Positions 1 to 12,595 of a stretch of 64,000 nucleotides of DNA are shown one piece after another. The position numbers and the translations under genes are program-made. A model generated the notes under the pieces. It had not been told where the DNA came from. It did no database searches and saw nothing but the letters and a program-made list of their open reading frames with translations. Origin of the DNA: Bettongia penicillata ogilbyi (Eukaryota > Chordata > Mammalia > Diprotodontia > Potoroidae); contig JAJHZJ010000413.1 of NCBI GenBank assembly GCA_023548195.1, positions 15,783,941 through 15,847,940 on the forward strand, given 5' to 3'. How positions within the stretch are numbered: the stretch's first letter is position 1; every line of letters starts with the position of its first letter.

Positions 1-9
1 GGATAGATG

Positions 10-68
<59 letters not shown>

Positions 69-90
69 GGATAGATAGATAGATGGATAG
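1..90. repeat. (GATA)n microsatellite
   Basis: Tandem GATA units with scattered GATG variants fill the left edge of the window. The tract probably extends beyond it. It has no coding content. Confidence 0.97.
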
Positions 91-2729
91 GAATAGAAGG
101 TCTCCAGCTATATAGTTTGAAAGATATTCTATCAGATTTTGAAACTCAGAACAAACTTTTCCCTCATCCAGTTTTGCAGCATTTTCCCCATATATCAATA
201 TCTTTTCAAGATTGTTGACTGTGTCTCAGCAATCTTATTTGTTCCTGCAGTACTCTGGGATGTAGTCTGTCCAGGCCTTATGGCTTGAATTCATTGGCAG
301 TCTTATTCACCTTTCACTTCTTTTGTGGTATCCATTCAATCTTTGAATTTCCATTGTATTGGACATGGTAGCCATATAATAAATACATATTGAGTAAATA
401 AGACAACCAATATGAGTTTATTAAATCTAACTCTCACTAGGCACAATGAGGATTAACCTCAAATCACCTCCCTCATTCTACTAGAACTTTACTACTCACA
501 TATTCATTTTCGATGCATTTCCCTTTGTTTCCATGTTTTGTGTATTGTGTCCTTTAAAAAATAATCTGAGTCATTCATTATTTTAGGCAGCTTTATTTCT
601 CACATTAGGAAATTTTCTGTTTTCTTTTGTCCAAATAATTTCTGCTTATATCTTAAGAATATCATCCTTAATTATTTCTTATACTACCTTCAAGGATTTA
701 CTCTGCAGAATACCATACTGTTAAATCCTACCTATCCCTTCTCTGAATCTCTTTGAAACTTGCTTTCTCAAAATCTAAAGTGCGCATCATTCTATGGCTG
801 ACTTTCCATTCCTCCATACTCAACTCTAAAATGAGATTACCACTTATCTCAGAGTTTACTATTAATTTTATTTAAGGAACCATTTTCTTTTTCTTGATCA
901 GAATTAGATCTTAGAATAACAGTCCTTCAATGCCTATTTTCATTTTTCTACACTGCCTTCTTCCATCTTTTAAACAATGAACTTTATTATGAAAACAAGT
1001 CACTATTTTAGCAATTCTCCCACCTTTGGCCCGGGAGATTAACAGATTCCCACATAGATTACTTTTCACTGCAAATTTGTGCCTCTACACAAGGTTTATG
1101 ATCTACTTCCCAAACTCTTAATCTAATGCCTCCTTCTTAAATGTTCTAATGCAAATATTTCTTACTATTTTCATGTTCCTGTATTTCTTCACATGAATAT
1201 GTCTCATTAAATATGAAGATATTTAATTAGCATTCCTCTTTTACCAACCAATTCTGTTCCTTTTGAATAAATAACACAATTCCATATTCATAATCTATTC
1301 ATAAATCCTGTCTTAAAGTTTAGAGATATCTATGAGATTAAATTTACCTCCTTCTATTGGAATTTTTAGTTCACGCATTTATTACCATATTTAAAGTATT
1401 TATTTATACAGATAAGAGGACATGGACTGAAATTCGGACTCTTTTCTTGGATTTTTTACTCATTACTTATCAATCCTAGAAGTGAGTAATTGTTATCCAG
1501 TTTAACATACCTCAAAAAGTTCTCTGTCATATCATAGATCCAAGCACTGAGAAAATAACCAATTTTTCTATTGTGTATGCCAAGTGGAAAAATAGCTGCT
1601 TCAAGTAACCCTTAGCAGGGAATCATCAGCTGCTATCACTGATCTTTCCTTCCTTTGACAATTACTAGTCACTTTCACTTAGTACTTTTGTTCCATTTTA
1701 TCTTCTTCATGTTGTTGGTCCTCATCAAGGACAAAGGATGAACAGCAATCTTTGAACAGTAATAGCTGCCCCTCTGGGGACACAACTGTCCAATTCCAGT
1801 TGGGCAAGGCTGTTATTTCTTCCCTTCTCCTCATCCTCTTCTTCCTTCTCCTCTTTCTCTCCCTCCTTCTCTTCTCTCTCTGTCAACATGAGGAGTCCTA
1901 TCCTTTCATATGCTTTTGATTACTTCTTCTTTGCAAGATATCTTGGGGTTTGAAGGTGAGATATTTTTTCTTTTTCCTATTTTTTTTCCCTGCTTACTTA
2001 CTTATTTTATCATTAAAAGAAACTGGGACAACTCTTTTGTCTCATGTAGTTTTCATTTATAATTTCTTGAAATACAGCTCTGCTTAAACAGACTATTTTG
2101 ATAAAGACTATTGAGATTCAAATTGAGCTACATGACTTATACCTTTTAACCCAAATCACCTTGGCTCTCACAAGCCTCACTTCCTCATTCTAGGTTTTGA
2201 TGGCTCAGAGTGAGTATAAATAGCAACTGTTTCTGTTCTGGCCAGGTGTTTCCCTCCAAGATCAATTCTTTTGAGAAGTCAAAGTAGGCCATCCTTTGCC
2301 TCAGCTCTTACCTAGCCTTCAATCACTGAATGGGTGTTGCCTCAGAAAAACAGATCTGGGAAAGACCTTAGTTTAAAAAGACCAGGGTCTCTCATTGAAT
2401 CCTGGGCCATCTCTAGTTGTTTTGACCTATGTCTTGTCACTCTACTTCCATGATTCACTTAAATCTAATTAACTTCCAAGTCAAGACATCACTCTCCAGA
2501 TGTGAACAACAACAAACAGTGATTTAGAGTACTTACCAAAATGAATAACCTCTATTTATTCATCGTTATCCTTGTGTACTTTTAGTTTATCAATGTTGAA
2601 AATTGTGTCCCTTTTGATACTTATTTTCTTCCATGGTTCCATGATGCTGAGCTTTCTTTTTTCTAATACCATTCCTCTTATCATTCCCTGTCAACTTCAC
2701 TAGTTCCCATTCCACCTCTTACTCCATAA
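91..2729. other. Non-coding, mostly unassigned sequence
   Basis: AT-rich sequence with no open frame of note and no repeat I can name with confidence. A pyrimidine-rich stretch lies near 1814-1885. A short piece near 1715-1755 (GGACAAAGGATGAACAGC) resembles a SINE tail. The part from 120 to 1300 has the look of an old antisense LINE but is too diverged to name by eye. Confidence 0.4.
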
Positions 2730-3130
2730 GTAAGGCAATCCCCCTAACTCTTATCTTCTGTCATCTTCGTTCTTCATCTGTACTTTCCCTTCCTTGGTGA
2801 TCTCATCCATTATCTAATGGTAATTTTCACCTGCAGGACAGTACAACTTATTTATACCTTCTCATCTCATATCTTCTCGTATTTTTATATACATGCTACC
2901 TCAGCAAAACTAATCAGCTCTTTGTTCACAAGCTAGCTTCCTATCTTTGAATAAATATTTCCTCTATTCCAGAACCCTTAATTCCCAACTTTTGAAATTT
3001 TTCTCTGTCAAAACTCGGCTCAAATATCAACTCCTCCAAGAATCTATTTTTCCCTCAGTTAGAAAAATTATTCCCCTTTCACCTTTCTCAAGTCTCCATT
3101 TTTGTCTTTTCATATATACTTAATTATTTT
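2730..3130 (+). repeat. L2 LINE remnant, ORF2 end and 3' region
   Basis: The order of recognisable pieces is that of LINE2. CTTGGTGATCTCATCCATTA with a cytosine-rich run comes first. Then comes the CTCAAATATCAACTCCTCCAAGAA block, and lastly the TTTTGTCTTTTCATATATACTTA region before the 3' end. Reading frames are broken throughout. This is an ancient inactive copy; the family name comes from memory of the L2 consensus. Confidence 0.6.
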
Positions 3131-3293
3131 GAAAACATGCAGTAGTTGTCTTCATAAAGTCAATGACTCTGTCACTTTGTAAATCTTTTTATTGTCCTAG
3201 TGATTCATATCATTGTTGTTTAATATGCATTTTGTATCATCTTGAATTTTTGTACTTAATAAGAAAAATTACAGGAAATTTAAGCAATGATAA

Positions 3294-3573
3294 TTTTGTG
3301 TGTGTTTGTCCTTTGTTGCCAAAGAAGACCATGCCATCAGAGCAGTAATGACATGACTTGCACTTGACTTTGTTCTGAGTGAGGGAGGGCTGTGCAGGTC
3401 ACTAGCCTCACTGCTCCTCCAGAGCCATCTGAATCCAGCCACCAGATATTAATCAAAATGCCTGGAGATGACCCAGGATGAGGCAATTTAAGTTAACTGA
3501 CTTGCCCAAGGTCACACAGCTAGGGAGTGTCAATTGTCCAAGGTGACATTTGCACTCAGGCCCTCTAGTGAAC
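3294..3573 (-). repeat. Marsupial tRNA/CORE SINE with long tail (MAR-like)
   Basis: Reading from the plus strand, the copy starts with the tail half (AAGAAGACCATGCCATCAGAG, then AGTGAGGGAGGGCTGTGCAG). It runs on to the CORE part CTTGCCCAAGGTCACACAGC. The tRNA-like head that would end in GCTGCC is missing, unlike the complete copy at 34788-35102. Orientation follows from the head being on the right. Confidence 0.85.
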
Positions 3574-3604
3574 AGTGGGAAGTATAACAACTATTTTTAC
3601 ATTA

Positions 3605-3745
3605 ATGCAGCATAGAACAATGGATAGAGAGAAGATCTTCAAGTGAGCAAGAACTAGGTAAAAGCCTTGAATCTGATGTCTAATAGCTATGTGGTAGTGG
3701 TAGAGTCAATACTTTAAGTCTCAGAAAAGATAGAGGGGATCCTTA
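3605..3745 (+). repeat. Diverged MIR/THER SINE
   Basis: The pattern is tRNA-like head (GCATAGAACAATGGATAGAG), GAATCTGATG, then TAATAGCTATGTGGTAGTGG and CTTTAAGTCTCAG. This is the order of a MIR-type SINE. It is heavily mutated. Confidence 0.45.
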
Positions 3746-3892
3746 GGCTATAGTAATAGTTGGGAATTATTGTTAGTAGGAAAGGAAAATTGAGAAGAGA
3801 CATCAATTTCAGGGGTTATTTCTTATATGGCTCAGCAAGCACATTGAATCCAGATCTAGGCAAGGAATAGGGTTGACTATGGGCAGGGTAGA

Positions 3893-3928
3893 TTACTGAT
3901 AAATTAATCACTACTGATAAATTAATCC
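3893..3928. repeat. 18-bp direct duplication
   Basis: TACTGATAAATTAATC occurs twice in tandem with 18-bp spacing. It is a small local duplication with no other visible role. Confidence 0.7.
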
Positions 3929-4185
3929 ACCGATCATATCAACAGCCTTCAAATAAGTATAGGAGTGTTTCTATCACCTTTTCTCTTTTTATTTCTCTTT
4001 CATTTCTACAGAGAATGACCACTCCTCTCAGAGAAGAGTAATCTTTTTTCAACATATACTGTTTATATCTGACTTTCCAGCCTGTGTTTCTGGTCATTAG
4101 GATCCACAGCAACTGAGCTATGAGATATTCAGATTATTTTAGTTACTGCAATAATTAAATCCAATGCAATGAATGTTAATCAAAA

Positions 4186-4468
4186 ATATACATGTATGTA
4201 TATGTGTGTACATACATATGTGCATATACCTATATGTGCATATAGGTATATACATATCTATATACATATACACATGCCTAAACATATGTGTATACATATA
4301 CACATGCATGCAAAATACAAACACACTCATCTATATGTGCACACATGCATATACATACATATATAGCTACACATATAAACAATCTTTATTTTATATGCTT
4401 GCATATGCATACACATATATGCATGAATATACAATTACATATTGTATATGGTACATATACATATACCA
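4186..4468. repeat. Impure TATA/CATA/TGTA low-complexity tract
   Basis: About 280 bp of alternating purine-pyrimidine sequence (TACATATG-like words). It produces several spurious open frames on both strands rich in Tyr, His, Ile and Met. Those frames should not be read as genes. Confidence 0.9.
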
Positions 4469-4599
4469 AATGTGTAATTTGGGGGATATTATATCTCAGA
4501 ATAAAGAAAACACTTTAACTTCTAATGCAATTGCAGGGCATTTTTCCTCCACTTATAATGTATGAATAATCCTTCTGGGTGTATGTATTAAATTTTGCT

Positions 4600-4715
4600 T
4601 TTGATTGATGAGGAAATTGAAAATGAGAATGATTAAGTGTCTTGCAAAAGCCCACCTGGCAAGTCTGTGGCAGAGTCAAGATTAAGACTTAGTTAGACAA
4701 CTGCTCTTCCATTAT
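4600..4715 (-). repeat. MIR fragment
   Basis: GATGAGGAAATTGAAAATGAG followed by TTAAGTGTCTTGC and GTCTGTGGCAGAGTCAAGAT is the reverse complement of the MIR CORE region. The match is old and partial. Confidence 0.5.
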
Positions 4716-5200
4716 AGGCATATTGACACTACTAAGTACATAATTACCAGGGTAATTCAATCACTTCCAAAGAAGGATGTAAATTTAATCTTTCTAAAAG
4801 GACATGAGGAGCTTTGGGCCTTAATCCTTTTATTGTCAGTGATCTGTTATGACTGCTGGATAAAGAATCACTGGTATCCCAGTTTCATCTGATACTCAAT
4901 TGATTCTAGGAAAGAGAATCATGGTAAAATAGCAGCTGTGGCTTGATGGAAGCCAAGGTCAAGGAGCTAGTCCTAAGGTTTTAATAGGATCTTGTTTTAC
5001 TCAGTTCTGTCTTTGCCAAATATCTGCTAGATGATAAACTCCTTGAGGAAAAGGGCTGTTTGATTTTTCCCTTGGCAATCCTAAATCTTTGAACAACTTT
5101 TGCTATGTAGTATATATAAAAAATGTAATCTAAGAATAATCATTAAGAAAATTTTATCAACAGTGGATATTTATTTTTTAGCTAGCCACCCATTTATCTT
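4716..5200. other. Non-coding, with an L2-like 3' end near 5025-5130
   Basis: Most of the stretch is unassigned. Within it, GATAAACTCCTTGAGGAAAAGG and what follows resemble the L2 3' end (plus strand), a block common in mammals. Confidence 0.45.
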
Positions 5201-5219
5201 TTAAAAAAAGAGTTATTAA

Positions 5220-6084
5220 TGGTTATTTATTTATTTTTAGTTTTCAACATTCATCTCCACAAAATTTTCAGTTCCAAATTTTCTCCCCATCTCTCCCTTC
5301 CCCCCACCCCATAACACCATGCACTCTAATTACCCCTTCCTTCAATATGCCCTCCCCTTTATCACACCCCTCCCTTCCCTTATCCCCTTCTTTTCTCTTT
5401 TCTTGTAGGGCAAGATAGGTTTCTATACCCAATTACCTGTATTTCTTATTTCCCAGTTGAATGCAAAAACAATTCTCAACATTCATTCCTAGTGCTTTTA
5501 GTTCCAACTTCTCTCCCTTCCTCCCTCTCCACCTATCCCCACTGAGAAGGCAGGCAATTCTGTATGAGCTGTATATGTGTAGTTTTGCAAAAAACTCCCA
5601 TAATAGTCATGTTGTATCAGACTAACTATATTTCCCTCCATCCTATCCTTCTCCCCATTTATTCTATTCTCTCTTTTGACCTTGTCCCTCTCCAAGAGTG
5701 TTGAGTTCTGATTACTCCCTTCTCCCGTTTGCCCTCCCTTCTATCATCTCCCTCACCCCACGTGTCCCCTTCTCCCCTACCCTTCTTTAGTACAAGATAT
5801 ACTTTCATACCAAAGTGAGTGAATATGTCATTCCCTCCTTAAGTCAAACATGAAGAGAGTAAGCTTCCCTTTTTCCCTCTTACCTCCTCCCTTTTCTCCA
5901 CTACTGAAAAAGTTTTTCCTTGCTTCCTTTATGAGTGATATTTTGCCCCATTCCATTTCTTCCTTTCACCTCCCAATAAATTCCTATCTCACCTCTCAAT
6001 TTTATTTTTTTAGGTATCATCCCCTCTTATTCAACTCACCCTGTGCTCTCTGTCTTTATGTGTGTATGTGTGTGCACGTACGCA

Positions 6085-6136
<52 letters not shown>

Positions 6137-7961
6137 CCCTCCAAATACTGAGAAAAATCTCAAGAGTTACAAATATTATCTTTCCATGTAGGAATGTAAA
6201 CAGTTCAACTTTAAAAAGACCCTTATGATTTCTCTTTACTGTTTACCTTTTCATGTTTTTCTTGATTCTTGTGTCTGAAAGGCAAATTTTCTATTCAATT
6301 CTGGACTTTTCATCAAGAATGTTTAAAAAATCTTCTAATTCATTGAATGACCATTTTTTTCCCCCTGAAGTATTATACTCACTTTTCCTGGGTAGGTGAT
6401 TCTTGGTTTTAATCCCAGTTCCTTCGACTTCTGGAATATCCTACTCCAAGTCCTTCAGTCCCTTAATGTAGAAGCTGTCAGATCCTGTGTTATCCTGATT
6501 GTATTTCCACAGTACTTGAATTGTTTCTTTCTAACTGTTTGCAATATTTTCTCCTTGACCTGGGAACTCTGGTATTTGGCTAAAACATTCCTAGCAGTTT
6601 TTCCTTTAGGATCTCTTTCAAGAGGTGTTCTATGGATTCTTTCAATATTTATTTTACCCTCTGGTTCAGAATATCAGGGCAGTTTTCCTTGATAATTTCA
6701 TGAAAGATGATGTCTAGGTTCTTTTTTGATCATGATTTTCAGGTAGTCCCATAATTTTTAAATTGTCTCTCCTGAATTTATTTTCCAGGTTGGTTGTTTT
6801 TCCAATGAAGTATTTCACATTATCTTCTATTTTTTCTTTCTTTTGGTTTTGTTTTGTAATTTCTTGGTTTCTCATAAAGTCATTAGCTTCCATCTACTCC
6901 ATTCTAATTTTTAAAGAACTATTTTCTTCAGTGAGCATTTGAATCTCCTTTCCATTTGGCTAATTCTGCTTTTTAAAGCATTCTTCTCCTCATTGGCTTT
7001 TTGGACATCTTTTTTCCAGTTTTGTTAGCCAATTTTTAAAGGTGTTATTTTTTCAGCATTTTTTTTGAATCTACTTTAGCAAGCTGTTGACTCATTTTTC
7101 ATGATTTTCTTGCATTGCTCTCATTTCTTTTCCCTATTTTTCTTCCACCTCTCTTACTTGATTTTCAAAATCCTTTTTCACCTCTTCCATGGCCTGAGGC
7201 CAGTATTCTGGAGGTTTTGGACACAGAAGCCTTGACTTCCTCTGATGTTATGCTTTCTTTTTCCTCATCTGAAAGGATCAAAGAAAATACCTGTTCACTA
7301 AGGAAGTAACCTTCTATAGTCTTATTTTTTCTCCCTTTTCTGGGCATTTTCCCAGTCACTTACATGACTTTTGAGTCCTTTGTCAATAGGGTGTACTCTG
7401 GGGCCCTGTAAGTTCTCAGTTCCTTCAAGGTGGTACAATCAAGGTAGAGAAGTTTACCTGTCTCAGGCCTGCACATTGGTCTGGGAGCAACCAAAAGCTT
7501 TTCTGCCCAGAATCTGAAACTAGAATTCCCTCACCACAACTGCTTGCAGTTCTACTGTCAGTGCTTCTCCTCATCTCTGGGAAGAGCTCAGGGCTGAGAA
7601 TCATATCAGTAGATCAATTCCCCCAAGGTATCTAGGCAGAGGGCTCCAAAAATGGCAGCTGCCACTGCAGTGCCTACTGATGGACAGCACTCACCTCTCC
7701 TGGGTGAAGAAGCCCTCCCACTGACCTTTGAAGCTGTCTGTGTGGCATTTGTGGTTTAAGCAATCTGGGAACTGCTGTTGGTGGTGTCCTGAAGCCTCCT
7801 CCAGGTCCTGTCTCTGCTTCTCTGCACTGATTTTTGCTCTGTGCTGGGCTGTGCTTCACAAACTGGGCTGGTCTGGGCTCCACATGTTGGATTGCTGCAG
7901 TCCACATGCTGGGATGGTCTGCACTCTGCACTGATATGCCTGTTTTTGTAATTTTCTTGAC
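5220..7961 (-). mobile_element. HAL1-like (half-L1) retrotransposon, copy 1
   Basis: The minus strand carries, in order, a GC-richer 5' region (about 7950-7340), a coiled-coil ORF1 region (about 7330-6400), a purine-rich 3' region with a (CA)n tract, and an A-rich end near 5220. No ORF2 (endonuclease or reverse transcriptase) sequence lies between ORF1 and the tail, the defining trait of HAL1. Flanks at 5201-5219 and 7962-7979 share TTAAAAAAA..TTATTAA, an imperfect target-site duplication. The ORF1 frame is broken by many stops. The 5' end lacks the usual CCAAGATGG start, so it is probably truncated. Confidence 0.75.
6060..6133. repeat. (GT)n microsatellite inside HAL1 copy 1
   Basis: An impure then pure GT run. 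It sits at the same place in the 3' region as similar tracts in copies 2 and 3 (see 22115 and 56205). Confidence 0.95.
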
Positions 7962-7979
7962 TTAAAAAAAAATTATTAA

Positions 7980-9353
7980 AAACATGGTCTTACATGAAAG
8001 AGTAATTCTCTATTCAGGACAACTTTTTTTTTAATCTTAAAAATATTTCATAGAGATCAGGGCACATTAACTGGAGGTATTACATAAGATAATCAAATAG
8101 GAGTTTACTGAAATGACTTCATTTCTACCCATTGTCATATTGTTTTTCTTTACGTGCTTTGGCAGAATATTAACAAATATATTAATTTAGGGAATCCATC
8201 AGCAAAGAGCAAATATTTCCTAGAAACTACCTTGACTTGTTAATATGATTATAGATGATAACTGACAATGGAAGTGGCTTAGAAATAGTTATGTAATAGC
8301 CTCTTTGCTATTTCTTTTCTTTCTCATGTCTTTTCCTTCTCTGTCAATGCCTACTTCCTTTTTAACTAGTTTTTTTTTTTTTATTTTTTTATGTTGTCTT
8401 TGGCTTTTCTGTTACCTGTGGATTTCCCCCAAATCTATTTTTTTTCTCAGTTGTGGGCAACAATAAATAATACATGGGATAAGGTGGGGTGGGGAAAAGG
8501 CTCACAAAGCACACAATTATTGTTAAGCCCATTTTATGAAAGAAAAGACTGAGGATAAAAGTTATACGAATATTTTCCAAAGTCACCAGACTCCAACTTC
8601 CCTGGCTCATCTAGATGCAGAAGAATTTAAAACAAAAGATAAATGCAAATAGAGGGGAAGGAACAAGAGAGTCATGCTTAATGTTAAGATAATGTTTTAA
8701 TTCAGTAATATATTTTACCAAAAGAAGGGAAAATTCAAGACAAGATTACTACTAAAAGTAGTTGAAAGGTTATCATATAGAAGAGAAATTAAAATCTTCC
8801 TATTTGTATTTTGAATAGAAATTCTTAATATGGTATCTATGAATTTTTGATTGTTTTAAGAGTTTGCTAACTATTTCAATACAATTGGCTATCTTTGTCA
8901 TGCTCAGTATTTTATTTCATGTATAGTAAAGTGCTTATGTGTTGGAGCATAGAACTAGAATCACAGAGTTCTACAACATGTAATGCCTATTCCAATACCT
9001 GGATACTTTTCTAGAAAATCAATAATTGTTTATGTAGCCTAAGATAAAATTAGTTTTGTTAGCAAATGTCTCACATTTTTATTCATCCATCTAAAAATGA
9101 TTGAAAAATCTAAGAACATTTCATATGATGTGGATTCTGTAACTGAAGTGTAGGATTATCATCTTTTGGAATAGTGGGATTAGACTGGCTGACAAAACCT
9201 TAATTCAAATTATACCTTGTAATTTATTATGTGTGTGACTTCATACATGTTATTCTCCTTAGAGTTCTCTGTTTTTGTAAAATGATTAGGAGGTTGTAGT
9301 ATATGATATTAAGTTCCTTTCCCAATGAAGTTCTATCATAACATAACGTCTTA
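7980..9353. other. Non-coding, mostly unassigned
   Basis: AT-rich sequence with poly-T runs near 8370-8390. A weak MIR-like piece lies at 8510-8620 (CCCATTTTATGAAAGAAAAG then CACCAGACTCC). No credible exon was seen. Confidence 0.45.
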
Positions 9354-9577
9354 TGTTGTTCAGTTGTTTTGAGTCATGTTCAACTCTCTGAGGTTTTCTT
9401 GGCAAAAATACTGGAGTGGTTTGGCATTTCCTTCTCTAGTTCATTTTTACAAATGAGAAACTGAGGCAAAAGTGTTAAATCATTTAGTCCAGAGTCACAC
9501 AGCTAATAAATGTTTGAGACCAGATTTGTACTGAGGAAGATGAGTCTTCCTGACTCCACTCTACTACCTAGCTGCCC
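9354..9577 (-). repeat. MAR-type marsupial SINE
   Basis: On the plus strand it reads GTTGTTCAGTTGTTTTGAGTC, TTTTCTTGGCAAAAATACTGG, TTCATTTTTACAAATGAGAA, the CORE box GAGTCACACAGC, and ends CTACCTAGCTGCCC. This is the reverse complement of the tRNA-headed SINE beginning GGGCAGCTAGG. It is nearly full length with moderate divergence. Confidence 0.9.
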
Positions 9578-9635
9578 TCTAAGTTCCCTTGCAATTTTGC
9601 AATGGTATAATTATAGTTATAGAGACCAAAAGGCA

Positions 9636-9830
9636 GTGTACTTAATGAGTAGTCCTCAAAGCAACTCAGGCCTGGGTTTTAGTTTTGCCCCTGTCACACA
9701 TTGGTTGTGTAATCCAGAGTAAATCACTTCACATCTTGTAGATCTAGTTAACTCTCTAAGACCAGAAGTTACCAGAAAGGCATGACATGGGCAGTTTATG
9801 GCTCCTTAAACCAGTGAAATGATAGGTCTA
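9636..9830 (+). repeat. MIR/THER SINE
   Basis: CAGGCCTGGGTTTTAGTTTTG, TGTCACACATTGGTTGTG and GAGTAAATCACTTCACATC match the MIR box order. The distal CTCTCTAAGACCAGAAGTTA resembles the THER tail. Confidence 0.65.
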
Positions 9831-9839
9831 GGTCTGATC

Positions 9840-9935
9840 TCTTCTTATAGTTTATCCATTGGTCCAGTTCCCAAGATCTCTTTTCAAATCATGATTCTGT
9901 CATCCAGTGTATTAGTTTCCTCTCTCAGGTTCTAA
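9840..9935 (-). repeat. CR1/L3-like LINE fragment
   Basis: CAAGATCTCTTTTCAAATCA followed by GATTCTGTCATCCAGTGTATT corresponds to the antisense of a conserved L3/CR1 block that also occurs at about 40570-40680. Confidence 0.5.
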
Positions 9936-10157
9936 TCTTATGAAACGATAAGAATATTTTGATAAATTTAATGTCTATGCTTCCATTCAAATGTCTGAAA
10001 GAGTTGTAGAAAAGAATAAAACCAAAGACAAAGATGTCAGGTATATCACTAAAGCCTTCTCTCCACATGGATAGGATGGGATTATTTACCACTTTGGTTG
10101 CCAGATGTCTTGTTTTTCACAAATAAATCTAGTGGCACTATTATTCATTATATGTCA

Positions 10158-10228
10158 CTCTGGCTCTGGCTCTCTGTGTGTCTCTTTGTGTCTGTGTCTC
10201 TTTCGCTGTATCTCTCTGTCTCTCTCTG

Positions 10229-10308
<80 letters not shown>

Positions 10309-10316
10309 TATATCCA
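10158..10316. repeat. Compound (TCTG)n(TC)n(TA)n microsatellite
   Basis: CTCTGT-type repeats pass into a pure TC run and then a TA run. Two overlapping 101-codon frames here are low-complexity artefacts. Confidence 0.95.
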
Positions 10317-10589
10317 CATAAAACTGTCTCTGTCCCTGATTTTCTCTGTCTCTTTATGTCTCTCACCACTTTTTTTTCCTGTAAAGTCCTTTTTTGGCTC
10401 TAAATCTTAATTCTCTGATTCCCTAAACTTCAGTATTCCCCATCTCCATTAAATCCACTAATTATTTTTGTAATATAGCACCTGGAAATATTTGATTTAT
10501 ATCCAATGGTACAAAGAGTACGTAAAAAGAAGTCAATGAAGTCCAAATTAGTCCTACTTTGATTAGTAATAATAGCAAATAGTTAAGAG

Positions 10590-10840
10590 TTATCATTTCT
10601 ATACAACTTCAAGATTTCTATAATCACTTTAAATATGATATCCCATTTGATTCTCCCAACAGCCATGGCAGGTAGGTGCTATGTATATTCTCATTTTACC
10701 AATGAGAAAACTGAGGTAGAAACAAATTAAGTGCTTGTACAGGGTCACAGAGCTAAGCAAATATCTGAGGCAGGTCTGCAACACAAGTCTTTTAGATTCC
10801 AACTCAAACAATCTATTCACTATATCACCTTGTAGGTTAT
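10590..10840 (-). repeat. MIR SINE, near full length
   Basis: ATCCCATTTGATTCTCCCAAC, GGCAGGTAGGTGCTATGTA, CTCATTTTACCAATGAGAAA and the CORE GGTCACAGAGCTAAGC give the whole reverse-complement MIR order, ending with the tRNA-like head near 10830. Confidence 0.8.
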
Positions 10841-11844
10841 ACTGCAGGACATAAGAATAAATGTTATTGTCTCTGAGAGATAAAAATTTTTAGGAAGTTT
10901 TTTGCCAAGAACAATTCATGAGTTGGTAAGATGAAAAGACTGGGCTAGCTTATCTCTAAAACCATTTTATCCCTGTCATTCTATGACTCTACAATACTAG
11001 GAAAGTAAAAATAAAAGAAATATCTTTTTAAAATAACTTTCTTTAAAAAAAAATATAACTATTTGGCCTCTAGGTGACACTGTGTACCCAGTCCTTGAGT
11101 TAGAAAAATATTCAGATCTGTGATATGAAGTCTCCAACCTCAGGTATGGAGATGGCATTAATCTGCTATTAGGCTAAATTGTTTCAAAGTCCCAGTATTT
11201 GAGAGACAATGTGACCTGGACCCCCAAATACTCTGCTTCTTCTGGGATGCCCTTTCCATTAGCATTGTTTTTTCTCTTCTCTGTAGATGAATCTGGTTCA
11301 TGTGACAGTCTTGGTAAAATTATGCATTGGAATTATGTCATTAGTGAACTCAGCTGGCCTACAGCACTCAAGCCAAATTCTGCCTGGAAATAAAGGCTTT
11401 ACAATGCACACTGTAGAATTCAACTGTCAGGCCATTAGGAAAATAGAGTTTGAAGTGTGATTATTTGTAAAGAAAAAACCACCAAAAAATCTTTTACCCC
11501 CTTTCACTTCTTTCACATTAAATCTAGGAGCTATTAACTGGTACTTTAGTTGCTTGGAATTCACAAAGGAAGCAACAACCTTTCAAGTTTAAACCGCATG
11601 AGTTTTGGGGATTAACATCCATGCCTCTACATCCTAAATATTTCCATGCTGTGTTTGATATTTTCCCACAATATCTAGGGAAAGAGGTGAAAGGGGCAAC
11701 CTTTCTATTTTGAGTCCTTTAACAACTGACTGTAAAATTTTCTTTAGAGGTGAAGTATGACCTGCTAGATTTCAGACTGTGGCAAGATTTAAACATTATC
11801 TCCCAAATAATTCAACCACTTATTGTTGATTTCAATGTGAAATG
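10841..11844. other. Non-coding, unassigned
   Basis: No exon or clear repeat. A possible SINE head at 11066-11090 (GGCCTCTAGGTGACACTGTG) is too short to call. Confidence 0.4.
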
Positions 11845-12000
11845 TTGGGCCTGGAAAGGACCTTAAAACATCAATTCAAGATGTATTCTGCAAATGAGAA
11901 GACCTGAACATCAAAGAGGAGAAATGACTTGTATGAAGTTTTAAATCTAATTAATGTCAGAACCTGGCCTTCTTACTTTCATCATAGTGCTTGAGCTGCT
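11845..12000 (-). repeat. MIR-like fragment
   Basis: CTGGAAAGGACCTTAAAACA, CAAATGAGAAGACCTGAACAT and GAGAAATGACTTGTATGAAG follow the antisense MIR layout (GATGAGGAAACTGAGGC then TGACTTGCCCAAGG). It is diverged. Confidence 0.5.
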
Positions 12001-12595
12001 AAGTTCCCAAACTATGGAAAAAGAAATGTCTTCACAGTGGTAAATCTAAGTGGTTGGTGGTGGGTAAATGATATAGAAAAATCTAACAAGAGTGGACAGG
12101 CAGTTTATGCCTTGACAGCCTGGGGCCAGAGAAGAAGGAAGTTGTATCTGTTAGTCAGGGATGTTACTTGGACCTTCAAGAAAGAGTAATGTCATTTTTG
12201 GGATGTAAGAATCATCACATATATGCAATATTCCAATCCCTGCACACTAACAGCAGCCCCATGCCAACAGGAAACAAGTCAGAGGAAAGAAAAAGAATTA
12301 AGAAGAGTATAGTCTCAACCCTTTTTTTCCTGAGCCATGGCTTTTCAAAAATAGGAAGGAAAGCTGCCAGATAAAACTACTGCCTGGGATAAACAGATAA
12401 AAGGCTTTAGAATAGACAACAGGTTTAACAAGGAAATAGAAGAAATGTACTCTCCTTCAAAAGTATCTGAAAAAGAAGGAAAAAAGTACAACTTGTATGC
12501 TTGTATGAGGACAGAGTAACCCAGTGACCTTTACCCTTTCTTATGGATTTGGAGTCAAGGACAGTTCAAATCTTACTTTTCTACTAATTGTCTAA
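12001..12595. other. Non-coding, unassigned
   Basis: Purine-rich AT sequence. The frame at 12168-12374 has no recognisable domain and no gene context. Confidence 0.4.

Noticed and set aside
1..90. CRISPR-like regular repeats
   Set aside because: Simple GATA units without spacers. No array with unique spacers was seen anywhere in the window.
4139..4565. Tyr/His/Ile-rich frames on both strands
   Set aside because: Translation of a CATA/TATG low-complexity tract.
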